DNA of 8,240 nt. Source: Gammaproteobacteria bacterium (GTDB lineage: Bacteria; Pseudomonadota; Gammaproteobacteria; SZUA-21). The notes below the pieces were generated by a model, which saw nothing but the letters and a program-made list of their open reading frames with translations, searched no databases and was not told the DNA's origin. The position numbers and the translations under genes were made by a program. The stretch spans positions 1 to 8,240 of the forward strand of contig QIKQ01000267.1 in NCBI GenBank assembly GCA_003233075.1, given 5' to 3'. Shown one piece after another: positions 1-7,923 of this stretch; the stretch's first letter is position 1, and each line of letters begins with the position of its first letter.

Positions 1-2
1 CT

Positions 3-59
3 AGTTTTTATGTGGTTAATGCTGTTCGAGGAAAATTAATGATACCAAATTATATCTGA
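3..59 (+). CDS. Possible 3' end of a convergent plus-strand gene (partial)
   Basis: A reading frame is open from the left edge to a TGA at 57-59 and would give the 18-residue tail SFYVVNAVRGKLMIPNYI. The composition (hydrophobic, well mixed, no odd runs) is compatible with a real protein C terminus. The placement, converging on the minus-strand peptidase gene with about 190 bp between the stops, would be a normal gene arrangement. However, 18 open codons arise by chance quite often in AT-rich DNA, and no family can be recognised from so short a tail. The rest of the gene, if real, lies outside the window. This is a tentative call. Confidence 0.25.
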   Translation, partial: SFYVVNAVRGKLMIPNYI

Positions 60-191
60 CTACCAAGTATTTAGCAGAGACTATTTTTCGGGAAGTTTGT
101 CTTATTATGTTAAATTCTTGTCAATTCGTCTTCAGTAAGACAGAGAAATCACGAGCAAGCCACACAAATAATTATTGTTTGGATAGCCCGT

Positions 192-224
192 AGCAGACAC
201 TTTGATCTTCTGCTCATAGCAGAA
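192..224. repeat. Inverted repeat with two alternative pairings downstream of the S9 gene
   Basis: TTCTGC (208-213) and GCAGAA (219-224) form a perfect 6-bp stem around a 5-base loop. AGCAGA at 192-197 can also pair with TCTGCT at 209-214, so the central arm has two mutually exclusive partners. The stem lies about 25 bp past the stop of the minus-strand peptidase gene and could slow or protect its transcript end. Neither strand has a T-run after the stem, so it is not a canonical intrinsic terminator. The word TAGCAGA also occurs at 72-78, 191-197 and 217-223. Apart from this, 60-247 shows no supported gene. Confidence 0.4.
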
Positions 225-247
225 ACGTTGAATTCAACTTGCATCGC

Positions 248-2221
248 TTAATGTAACCAACCACCAAGCTGATAATAATCAAATCCCGCGGCACGGCCAC
301 CCAGACATTTAGCCAAGAAATTATCGACTGCACGATACACCTTAATCCGGTTTGGCCACTTACGTATACCATGCCCTTCATTTTTAATTAGCATGTACTT
401 TACTTTTTTACCCTGCTTCTTTAGCTCAGCAACCATTCTGTCTGATTGAGCTCGTTTTACCCTAGGATCATTTTCTCCTTGAATTATCAATAAGGGACCT
501 TTAACATTTTTGACTTTATAAATAGGTGACTTTGACTTCATAATTGCTAAATCTTTACTCTTTTTCGGATCGCCGATAAAGCGATACATTTTTCGCATCC
601 AAGGACTCCAGTAGGATGGAACATTTTTTAACAATGATTCCAAATCAGACATGCCGACAATATCAACTCCGCATTTAAAAACATCTGGTGTAAAAGTCAT
701 ACCAACAAGTGTCGCATAACCACCGTAACTTCCACCCATTATGGCAACATTCTTCGGGTCAGCCAAACCTTTAGCCCGTGCCCATTGCAAACCATCTAAT
801 AAATCAGTATGCATTTTTCCGGCAAACTCACCTACGGCAGATTCCATATAACGCTTACCATAACCACTTGAGCCTCTAAAATTCAATTGTAAAACCAAGT
901 AACCTCGGTTTGCCAACATTTGAGCGGTTCTATACATTGCCCAAACATCTCTTGACCAAGGGCCGCCGTGCACTAAGAGCACGGTTGGTAAAGCGCGTTG
1001 AGTATCGATTTTCGGCCGAGTGAAGTAGCCATGTAATTTCATGCCATCACGAGCCTGGTAAGTAAATGGCTTCATGCTAGCTAATAAGGAACTTAATGCG
1101 TTAATGCCTGCATTGGCTAAAAAATGATGCGACTTAGTTTTAACATCAAACATATAATATTTCACATTTTTATCAGTCGCTATCGTGTAAGTTACTTTTG
1201 ATTCATCAGTCGTACTACTACTGATATGTAAGCGATAGGGCGATTGGAATTTTAAGCGTTTTATTTCAGTATCCAATCTAAAACCAGAATGCGTTTTAAA
1301 ATAATAACGCTTTTGATAACCTGGCATTGCAGTTGCCATAATTGGCGCCCGACTTAAATCACTGTAATAAACTCGTCTAATATCACTGCTACTATTTTTT
1401 GCAATTACTTTGCTTTTTCTATTCTTCAAATCATATTTAATTAGAACTTTTTTATCACGATTTCTATTACTCAACAGATAAACAAATCGCCTATTCTTCG
1501 AAAATGGTCCAAGCGAAACAGACTCCGTCTCTTTCCAGGCATAAACTTTTTTCCATTTCTTCTTAGTTTTCAATTCTAGCTGGTGTCTACTTTTGAGAAA
1601 GGAAGTTCTTGCTAACAAGTTGCCACGGTCATCTGTATGCCACCAGGCAACTTGTCCTGTGTTTTTCGAGACCATGGTCCAATTTTTATTCTTTAAATTA
1701 TAATGATATAAATCGAATGATTTGGAATCCCGCTTATTGTGACTGACAAGTATTTCATTCGGCTTGCCCTTAATGACTTGCTGCAAGTGCGCTCTAACTC
1801 CCTTGAACGGAGTTAAATTTGTCCAGGTTTTGCTAGGATTGAAACTATCAAGATAATAAATATGATAATTCTCATTACCCGCTTTGTCTTTAAACATAAA
1901 AAGATGTCTACTATCAGCCGCCCAGCGATAGGAACGAACTCTTTTCTTAATTATTCTGATTTTGTTCGAACTAAGATTTTTAATGAAAACTGCTGCCCTA
2001 ATACCACTGACGCCGCGCCAAGCTAAATACTTTCCATTAGGTGAAAGCTGATATCCACCAATGGCTTTTCGGTCGGCATAAAATGAACGGACTGGAATCA
2101 CTTTAACCATTTTACTGTTTTTTAGACTTAGGTGTTTTACTGAGGTGCTGCAAGCAGCAAGCAAAAACAGAATTAAAGTACTTAAAATTAAATTGCGGAT
2201 CAAATGGTTAGGAATTAGCAT
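248..2221 (-). CDS. S9 family prolyl oligopeptidase-like serine peptidase, lipoprotein
   Basis: This 657-residue protein is a secreted alpha/beta-hydrolase peptidase of the S9 family (acylaminoacyl-peptidase/DPP-like group), which cleaves short peptides near the N terminus. Residues 1-24 are a lipoprotein signal: basic start, hydrophobic core (about 11-21) and lipobox L-A-A-C with Cys24. Ser at +2 favours the outer membrane. Residues about 45-375 read as the beta-propeller that filters substrates, with a recurring hydrophobic/Asp pattern and many lysines and arginines. Residues about 385-640 are the catalytic domain: oxyanion motif HGGP at 418-421, NFRGSSGYG at 447-455, nucleophile GGSYGG with Ser498, acid NDPRV with Asp585, and NEGHG with His617. 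All triad members are present and the length is normal for the family. The ATG at 2219-2221 is preceded by AGAGG four bases upstream, a good ribosome-binding site. A terminator separates it from the upstream gene. Exact substrate specificity cannot be read. Confidence 0.95.
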   Translation of the reverse strand: MLIPNHLIRNLILSTLILFLLAACSTSVKHLSLKNSKMVKVIPVRSFYADRKAIGGYQLSPNGKYLAWRGVSGIRAAVFIKNLSSNKIRIIKKRVRSYRWAADSRHLFMFKDKAGNENYHIYYLDSFNPSKTWTNLTPFKGVRAHLQQVIKGKPNEILVSHNKRDSKSFDLYHYNLKNKNWTMVSKNTGQVAWWHTDDRGNLLARTSFLKSRHQLELKTKKKWKKVYAWKETESVSLGPFSKNRRFVYLLSNRNRDKKVLIKYDLKNRKSKVIAKNSSSDIRRVYYSDLSRAPIMATAMPGYQKRYYFKTHSGFRLDTEIKRLKFQSPYRLHISSSTTDESKVTYTIATDKNVKYYMFDVKTKSHHFLANAGINALSSLLASMKPFTYQARDGMKLHGYFTRPKIDTQRALPTVLLVHGGPWSRDVWAMYRTAQMLANRGYLVLQLNFRGSSGYGKRYMESAVGEFAGKMHTDLLDGLQWARAKGLADPKNVAIMGGSYGGYATLVGMTFTPDVFKCGVDIVGMSDLESLLKNVPSYWSPWMRKMYRFIGDPKKSKDLAIMKSKSPIYKVKNVKGPLLIIQGENDPRVKRAQSDRMVAELKKQGKKVKYMLIKNEGHGIRKWPNRIKVYRAVDNFLAKCLGGRAAGFDYYQLGGWLH

Positions 2222-2260
2222 AGTTCCTCTTTATTACTGGATAGGGACAGGGTATCAAAC

Positions 2261-2295
2261 TGAAAAAATAAAATACCCTGCCGCAAGCGGGCAGG
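2261..2295 (-). terminator. Rho-independent terminator of the solenoid-protein gene
   Basis: On the minus strand, CCTGCC and GGCAGG (2295-2290 and 2282-2277) form a GC-rich stem. It can be lengthened inwards by GC pairs if one G is bulged. It is followed at once by GTATTTTATTTTTT, a strong T-tract (2276-2263). It lies about 50 bp after the stop at 2347 and ends transcription of the large minus-strand gene before the S9 gene. The plus strand has no T-run after the stem, so it works in one direction. Read-through into the S9 gene is possible, because I find no convincing promoter for that gene. Confidence 0.85.
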
Positions 2296-2303
2296 ATATG
2301 CTG

Positions 2304-2321
2304 AATCTAAATATTTAGATT
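2304..2321. repeat. Perfect 18-bp AT-rich palindrome
   Basis: AATCTAAATATTTAGATT reads identically on both strands, with no spacer and no mismatch. It lies between the stop of the large gene (2347) and its terminator stem (2295), upstream of the S9 gene. A centre with no loop favours a binding site for a dimeric protein over an RNA hairpin, although the transcript could fold with a small loop. A -10-like CATAAT lies just upstream on the minus strand (2333-2328) but has no good -35 partner, so a role as an operator for the S9 gene is speculation. Confidence 0.5.
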
Positions 2322-2346
2322 AATATTATGGCATTCTAAAAATCTT

Positions 2347-5300
2347 TTAACTCGACTTATTTCGATTCGCTTTCTTAAAGTACTTTTCAGCCCGTTTATT
2401 ATCACCAGCATGACTAAACAGGTTACCCATTCCTAGTAAGGCAAGCGAATTTGATTTATCCAAAGTAAGTACTTCCTGGTAACATTTCTGAGATTCATCA
2501 CGACGACTTAATTCTTTATAAATATCACCCATTTTCAACCAAGCATCAATAAAGTCTGGTTTCAACTCAACTACTCGCTGCAAAATACCCACCGCATTAC
2601 CGAATGCCTGCGTTTCTTCGTATAATAGAGCTAGTTCAAAATAGAGAGTATAATTTTCTGGCTGAAGGCTAATCGCTTTTTCTAAATAATCTTGCGCATG
2701 TAATACACGATTATTTTTGGCGCACAGTCGCGCTATTTGAATTAAGTTACTCGGAACAGGTTCGCCATTATTAGCAATTTCCATCATTATATCGAGCGCT
2801 TTCTCATTTTCCTCTAAGACCTGATAGTGTTCAGCCAAACGCATTTTATAACTATTATTGTTAGAATCAAATTCACAAGCGCGCGATAAATGTAATTCAG
2901 CTTTATCAGCATCGCCACTGGAGCTAAATATTTCACCTAAACCAAAATGTGCAATCGCACAAGATTGATCTATTTTAAGCGCCTGTTTTAACTTCTGCAC
3001 ACCATCAACAACATTGCCTAGTTTAAACTCACTAACACCCATAGCGCTGTAAACACAAGGATCTTCCGCCCCAAGCGAGATTGCTTTTTTATAATACTGG
3101 ATTGATTCTTTATAACGTTTAGTTTTTTGCAGAAGTTCGCCTAACAAAAAATATATTTCGGCATTATTAGGATTGACTTTTAAAGCTTCCTGAATAAACT
3201 TCATCGCAACAGTATGCTTACTACGCTTTAAATTAATACTACTAATTCTAGCAAGCACACGATCTGATTTTGGTTCAATCGCGTATGCACGTTTAACTAA
3301 AGTTTCTGCAAATTGAATATTATTTTCAATGTATTCTTGTTGGAAAGCATACAATATGAGTGCGCGCCAGTTATTGGGGTTCAACACTAAACACTTTTCA
3401 ATATACTTGCTAGCCTGTTCAGGCAAGTCGTACAACAAATAGGCTTTGCCGATTAAATAATATACCCTATCCGACACCTCTATATCCAGCATCGACTTAA
3501 ACTGATCAATAGCTTCAATATAATCATGACTATTGATTAAGCCAACGCCAGTCATTAATCTTTGCTTTAACTTTTTGCCTTCAAATTGATTTTTTAGTTC
3601 TCTAATATCAAATTTAATTTCGGCTTGACTATAACTTGGTAAGCGTCTTTTTACTGGTTCATTTTTAATTTTTGAAGCTTTATCTACTTTAGAATACTTA
3701 TCCCTTGAAATCTGATCTAATCTAATTTCACTCAAGCTATTAAGTACCCGTTGAATATAGTGCGCACACTCTGCGCCACCCGCGTCAACGCTTAGGCTAG
3801 ATAATTTATCTTTAATGGTTCGTATGCAGTAATGCGTAATACTTGAATTCTTTGCGAGCGCATAAATTAGTTCACTTGCAAGTAGCTTTTGCGACATATC
3901 ATCTGAATTCTCGTAATCCAAATGCTGAAATACCAGATCGATTAGACTATCTAATATATCCCGCTGAAGTTCAGCTTCACCTTCCAATATGGCTTTAAAA
4001 GCTTGAGCATGATTGTGAAAAAGCCCCAGCAATGACAAACTATTTGCGATACCTTGATTTCGAATTAAAGTATCAAATTTTCTAAGCCATACGACTGACA
4101 CCTCAAAGTCGATATCAATAGGCTGATGGCCAAATTCCATTTTTTCTAAAAATTTACTATTGCTGGAATCTTGTTTTTTTAGCTTAGCAGCGGATATCTC
4201 ACTGCTTGCGAGTCCCTCTGATTTTTGATACTCGCTTATAAGCAAACGCAATTGAGTCAATACTGCTTCAGAAGGTTCTTCTCCAGTATTTAAATCAGAC
4301 AACACTGAGCGTGTATTATTTAAAATAAAATTACTGATAGGCAAAAAGCTCATATAATCCTTTAAAAATTCTATGACTATATTTTGACTGGTTTTATTAT
4401 ATTTTTTATCTATAGTTTGGGTCGCAACCGCGATTACTAATTTTGCCAAAAGGTCTTGATGATTCAAATAACGTGAACTAATCACTTTCTCGTTACGCTT
4501 AAAACCGCTTAACAACCAGAGTTCTACCCCGAAAACCTGTTTATTCAGTATTATTTTTTTAAATAACTCAGAAAAATCTTCTAAGCTATTGAAGAAATTG
4601 CGTATAAAATTGCCCAAATCATTTAGTTTATAGGCAATATTATCTTTCGGGCCTAAATAAATAATGCCACTAGAATTGATGTAACTTAACACACTATAGG
4701 CGTTATTCGCCTGCTCTAGGTTTTCTGTATTAAAACAATTTCGCACTAAATAACTAATGCAATAGTATGCAAACGCAGGTTCTTGATTGCATTGGTTTGC
4801 CAATATCAATTGAATTGTTTCAAGATACTTCTTATCCTGACTTAGTTCGAAATATTGTAAGGCCTCAATTAATAGACGTTTAGAAAACAAGTATTTTTCG
4901 GATGCATTTACTAATAAATCTAACAAGCCATTATCAAAGTCGCTTACTTCGATTGCATCAAAAAAGGGTGAGCTTTTCTGCTTAGCCTTATCGAGCGGAG
5001 CACACATAAACGTTAATAACACATCTCGCAAATTCGGTTCTTTTACATAGGCTCTAATTAGACTCTTAAATATTTCTTTTGTATAAGCAGGATTTTCTGC
5101 CAATAAAGTCTTAAAATTTATTTCGTTTTGAAACAAGGTTTGCAATAACCACTGAGAACACTTGTATTCCTTGCGATGTGCCAACACTCCATTTATTGCC
5201 AATAACATATTATCGACAGAGCCCATATAGTTTTCACAAAAATCTACGCTGTAAAAGGAATTGTCATTATCTACCTGGGTTTTTAACTCAGTAATAAGTT

Positions 5301-6918
5301 GCAGATCCTTATAGACGAGGTCAAACATTCTATTTGCGACTAGGGGATTCGAGTGCACCAGACCTTCAATAACAAAACGCTTAAAGACAAATGCTGTCGT
5401 ATTATTAACTGAAAGTTGGCTGCTAATGATTGTATAAAATTGATGTTTATATTTCTCAAATTGATCACTTAGTAGTGTTTTGCGAATAAAACGAATTAAT
5501 TGGTCGGCAAACTCAGGTATAAAACTTGTTTTTTCTGCCAAGGCTTCAATTTTATCAATTAACTCCGGCTTAAATTCGGATTGCAACAACATTTGCTGTA
5601 ATTTTAATGGGTCATTTTTATTAGCATCAAATAGTAAATCGACCGAGACACTAGGGTCATCATGTTTACTAATAAATTTTGAAAATATCTTATAATATTT
5701 CTCTTTGCCATTTGAATTATCAGTTATAAATTTTATAACTTGATTGAGAAAATCTGAATCTAGCTTATCTAAAATATTACAAAAAGCAGCGACGACTGAT
5801 TCGGGTATATCAATTGCCTCGTCCGACTGAGCGGCTAGCATCCCATCTAAAATATGCATTAGGGTAGAAGAATCAGCATTTTCAATAATCGGTGCCAACT
5901 TGGAGCTACATGCATGCGATAGAACTTTTAATGAGACTTGCTTTATTTCCGGATTATCACTATTAACCAACTTAGCAAAAACCAATTCATCATTAAGCAA
6001 TATGGCACAACTTAGCATCAGATCCTTAGATTTTGAGCTTAAGCCTTCATTTAGTAATTTTAATATCGTACGTTTTGTTTTATTTGATGATTTTAGCTTT
6101 TGAAAGTATTCTGTCTTCGCACAAAGCACTGCCATCCAAGTTGCTTGCAGACCTTCACAATTAAACAATTTCGCATACGCTGTATTGTAAATTTTCTTAG
6201 AAAGATCGCCACGGTAGATATCAAAATAGAATGGAGCCACCCAGGAACGCCAATGAGCTAATGCAATTAATGCCTCAATGACATTAATGCCCTCGCCCAA
6301 TGCGACTTTAGAAACACGCTCAAGCCATTGTTTCGCGCTCGCTGAATCAATTATAGTTTCCGGGTATTTAACACTGGCTATGGTCGCTAATTCTGCTAAT
6401 TCTTGAAGTTGACAGGTAGTTGCTATCGCATTTAATTGCACACCAATTGTTTTTTCTTTTGGGATCGAACCCTTTCTTAAATGATCAAATATTTCCATGT
6501 CAAAAGGCAGGTCTTTAACCAAACGATCTTCGAATTCGAAATAATAGTTGGGATTATATAAGTATTGCGCGCAAAATTTAGCAATACTAACCAATTGACT
6601 TGCGATCTTGGCGTGAGCTTCAAATTCATCTTCAAGCTGTATAAGCTCAGTTTCACTGCACTTATTCAATTGGATGCTAATGGATACTTGATCGACTCCG
6701 CGTTTCTTTAATATTCGCGATGCTCCGTATTTTGTTTTGTCCGCAATAACGGTTCCACAGTGCTCACAATAATCTGACTCAGCGGACCATTGACTACACC
6801 AAGCACAGCGTTGCATTTGATTATTTTTTGAGCCACAGGAACCACACTGATCTAAATCACTTTGATTATCAGTGGAAATATTTCCGCACGAAATACATTG
6901 AATTCTTTCTATATCCAT
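2347..6918 (-). CDS. Large zinc-ribbon / HEAT-like / TPR solenoid protein of unknown function
   Basis: This 1523-residue protein (numbered from the ATG at 6918) has no recognised family over its full length. Four CXXC knuckles (Cys 8/11, 25/28, 38/41, 51/54) form two zinc ribbons like the double zinc ribbon domain. Residues about 75-895 are alpha-helical with HEAT-like stretches, for example about 285-385. A polar linker (about 895-930), a second helical block (about 930-1065) and a basic linker (about 1073-1093) follow. Twelve consecutive TPR units of 33-35 residues fill 1118-1523, with the usual G/A/Y pattern and NPNN, LQPEN or LKPDF turns. I see no signal peptide, membrane segment or catalytic motif, so I infer a cytoplasmic scaffold that binds proteins and perhaps nucleic acid. 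An in-frame ATG at 6963 would add 15 residues (MIFPSRKIR...). I prefer 6918 because the ribbon then starts at residue 8 and a possible -10 box at 6966-6971 would put the transcript start after the earlier ATG. Neither start has a clear Shine-Dalgarno. A terminator follows the stop. Confidence 0.9.
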   Translation of the reverse strand: MDIERIQCISCGNISTDNQSDLDQCGSCGSKNNQMQRCAWCSQWSAESDYCEHCGTVIADKTKYGASRILKKRGVDQVSISIQLNKCSETELIQLEDEFEAHAKIASQLVSIAKFCAQYLYNPNYYFEFEDRLVKDLPFDMEIFDHLRKGSIPKEKTIGVQLNAIATTCQLQELAELATIASVKYPETIIDSASAKQWLERVSKVALGEGINVIEALIALAHWRSWVAPFYFDIYRGDLSKKIYNTAYAKLFNCEGLQATWMAVLCAKTEYFQKLKSSNKTKRTILKLLNEGLSSKSKDLMLSCAILLNDELVFAKLVNSDNPEIKQVSLKVLSHACSSKLAPIIENADSSTLMHILDGMLAAQSDEAIDIPESVVAAFCNILDKLDSDFLNQVIKFITDNSNGKEKYYKIFSKFISKHDDPSVSVDLLFDANKNDPLKLQQMLLQSEFKPELIDKIEALAEKTSFIPEFADQLIRFIRKTLLSDQFEKYKHQFYTIISSQLSVNNTTAFVFKRFVIEGLVHSNPLVANRMFDLVYKDLQLITELKTQVDNDNSFYSVDFCENYMGSVDNMLLAINGVLAHRKEYKCSQWLLQTLFQNEINFKTLLAENPAYTKEIFKSLIRAYVKEPNLRDVLLTFMCAPLDKAKQKSSPFFDAIEVSDFDNGLLDLLVNASEKYLFSKRLLIEALQYFELSQDKKYLETIQLILANQCNQEPAFAYYCISYLVRNCFNTENLEQANNAYSVLSYINSSGIIYLGPKDNIAYKLNDLGNFIRNFFNSLEDFSELFKKIILNKQVFGVELWLLSGFKRNEKVISSRYLNHQDLLAKLVIAVATQTIDKKYNKTSQNIVIEFLKDYMSFLPISNFILNNTRSVLSDLNTGEEPSEAVLTQLRLLISEYQKSEGLASSEISAAKLKKQDSSNSKFLEKMEFGHQPIDIDFEVSVVWLRKFDTLIRNQGIANSLSLLGLFHNHAQAFKAILEGEAELQRDILDSLIDLVFQHLDYENSDDMSQKLLASELIYALAKNSSITHYCIRTIKDKLSSLSVDAGGAECAHYIQRVLNSLSEIRLDQISRDKYSKVDKASKIKNEPVKRRLPSYSQAEIKFDIRELKNQFEGKKLKQRLMTGVGLINSHDYIEAIDQFKSMLDIEVSDRVYYLIGKAYLLYDLPEQASKYIEKCLVLNPNNWRALILYAFQQEYIENNIQFAETLVKRAYAIEPKSDRVLARISSINLKRSKHTVAMKFIQEALKVNPNNAEIYFLLGELLQKTKRYKESIQYYKKAISLGAEDPCVYSAMGVSEFKLGNVVDGVQKLKQALKIDQSCAIAHFGLGEIFSSSGDADKAELHLSRACEFDSNNNSYKMRLAEHYQVLEENEKALDIMMEIANNGEPVPSNLIQIARLCAKNNRVLHAQDYLEKAISLQPENYTLYFELALLYEETQAFGNAVGILQRVVELKPDFIDAWLKMGDIYKELSRRDESQKCYQEVLTLDKSNSLALLGMGNLFSHAGDNKRAEKYFKKANRNKSS

Positions 6919-6965
6919 TTTTATATTAATTATTATCCGTATTTTCCGACTAGGGAATATCATAC

Positions 6966-6993
6966 ACTATAAACCGGACCGCCAACATATCGA
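6966..6993 (-). promoter_or_regulatory. Possible sigma-70-type promoter of the solenoid-protein gene
   Basis: On the minus strand a -10-like TATAGT (6971-6966, five of six consensus bases) follows a weak -35-like TCGATA (6993-6988, four of six) with a 16-bp spacer. Transcription would start near 6958-6960, leaving a leader of about 40 bases before the ATG at 6918 and excluding the ATG at 6963 from the message. The match is modest and AT-rich DNA often yields such pairs. A second candidate -10, TATTAT, lies further upstream near 7007-7012. Confidence 0.25.
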
Positions 6994-7040
6994 AATGCTA
7001 AGCATAATACCCGAATTTTGTTGAAGTTTTCACTTAACAA

Positions 7041-7114
7041 TTGACATGGATTGCGATATGAACCTGGCTCATACTTCGCTCTACTAAGCGCGTGACAGTG
7101 AGGGCATCACTTGC
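7041..7114. repeat. Direct repeat copy A, GC-rich intergenic element
   Basis: Copy A aligns with copy B (7178-7249) over its whole length. By hand count about 57 of 74 positions match, and the best core (7064-7114) matches at 44 of 51. The core includes CTGGCTC, TACTTCGCTC, CGCGT and ACAGTGAGGG. It is about 55% GC, well above its flanks. Inside it AGTGA and TCACT form a 5-bp stem around GGGCA. No reading frame is evident, so it looks like a dispersed or duplicated non-coding repeat. It lies upstream of the solenoid-protein gene. Confidence 0.7.
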
Positions 7115-7177
7115 CGCGAATTTCAAACTTGGTTTTTGAATTAAATCGTGTTTTTTTAGAAAATGACACTCTGACAG

Positions 7178-7249
7178 TTGAGCTCAGGTGCGACCCGAAA
7201 CTGGCTCGTACTTCGCTCAGCTAAACGCGTCACAGTGAGGGTCACTTGC
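7178..7249. repeat. Direct repeat copy B, adjoining the M50-like stop codon
   Basis: This is the second copy of the element at 7041-7114, in the same orientation, with its start 137 bp further on. It ends five bases before the stop codon of the M50-like gene (7255-7257). Relative to copy A it has scattered substitutions and a 2-base deletion in the loop of the AGTGA/TCACT stem, so the stem is kept (AGTGA-GGG-TCACT) while the loop shortens. The DNA between the copies (7115-7177) is AT-rich and unrelated. There is no T-tract, so it does not look like a standard terminator for the gene. Confidence 0.7.
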
Positions 7250-7254
7250 AGTGC

Positions 7255-7896
7255 TTAAACGTCGTTGTAAGACTTCAGCCATAAGTACCACAGAGCAATA
7301 ACAGAACCTATAATCCAAATTAACCACCAGATATACTCGGAGAATATTGTTATTTTAGCAAGTTCTACGTGATCACCTACGTCAGGAATTGCTAATAACT
7401 GCATTAAGGATTTAATTGTATTCACTAAAATAAAAATACCAATAAATTGAACGAACACCTGCACCGGTCTACGATGAAGTACGAGCACCGAAACCAACCA
7501 AAGTGAAATCAGCAATACAGAAATTATCGCAATTAATATTACCCAGGTTTCGCTGTCTTTCGCCCATAACATACCGGATATAGCGATAAATATTGCAATC
7601 CCGATTCCGAATTGGTTCGCTTTTTTAGCAGAATACGATGCACCTAAATAAATAAACATTCCCCAGATAATGGCACCCATATATCCTGAGAAAATCACCA
7701 GCCACTCGATTGCTCCGACATTGTATTTGCACGATCCCGCACCGGTTTCTTTCAAGCTAATTTTAACAATACTTCCGCCGGTAAATATCGCAGCTAAACC
7801 ATGGCTAATTTCATGAAAAAAAGTTTCGATCCAAATGAATGGAAGCTGTATTAAGGGAATAAACGAAACTGCAAATGCGCTTAATATTAATAACAA
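7255..7896 (-). CDS. M50B-type membrane zinc metallopeptidase-like protein
   Basis: As drawn this is a 213-residue multi-pass inner-membrane protein resembling the peptidase M50B-like family. The zinc-binding motif HEISH (His28, Glu29, His32) follows a first hydrophobic segment and leads into GLAAIFTGG, the usual context in this family. GYMGAIIWG at 71-79 is the second conserved block. Asp175 in PDVGDHVELA is a candidate third metal ligand, matching the Asp-rich block late in these proteins. About six hydrophobic segments can be seen (about 1-22, 64-85, 97-112, 117-140, 146-168, 184-207). True site-2 proteases cleave membrane-bound substrates, but this small branch is poorly characterised, so activity and substrate are inferred. 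The start is uncertain: 7896 is a TTG without a ribosome-binding site, no ATG or GTG lies upstream in frame, and the frame is open to a TGA at 7972-7974. A start at ATT 7926 would add ten residues. A direct repeat lies just past the stop. Confidence 0.85.
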   Translation of the reverse strand: MLLILSAFAVSFIPLIQLPFIWIETFFHEISHGLAAIFTGGSIVKISLKETGAGSCKYNVGAIEWLVIFSGYMGAIIWGMFIYLGASYSAKKANQFGIGIAIFIAISGMLWAKDSETWVILIAIISVLLISLWLVSVLVLHRRPVQVFVQFIGIFILVNTIKSLMQLLAIPDVGDHVELAKITIFSEYIWWLIWIIGSVIALWYLWLKSYNDV

Positions 7897-7923
7897 ATAT
7901 TGAACTGCTGAATTATAATTTTT

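Noticed and set aside
107..193. Plus-strand ATG frame of 28 codons downstream of the S9 gene
   Set aside because: It is short, with its only purine-rich site too far from the ATG and no recognisable protein pattern.
5480..5695. Plus-strand open frame of 71 codons inside the large gene
   Set aside because: It lies wholly antisense to a well-supported coding region, has no ribosome-binding site I can see, and its translation looks like no known protein.
5900..6103. Plus-strand open frame of 67 codons inside the large gene
   Set aside because: It is antisense to the helical solenoid coding region and shows no independent coding signal.
7041..7046. Consensus -35 TTGACA on the plus strand in repeat copy A
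   Set aside because: No -10-like hexamer follows at 16-18 bp and no plus-strand gene lies downstream.
7122..7157. TTCAAA/TTTGAA hairpin followed by a T-run on the plus strand
   Set aside because: The stem is AT-only, ten bases separate it from the T-run, and no plus-strand gene ends there, so a terminator is not supported.
7041..7249. CRISPR-like array
   Set aside because: There are only two copies, they are too long and diverged, and there are no regular spacers or cas genes.
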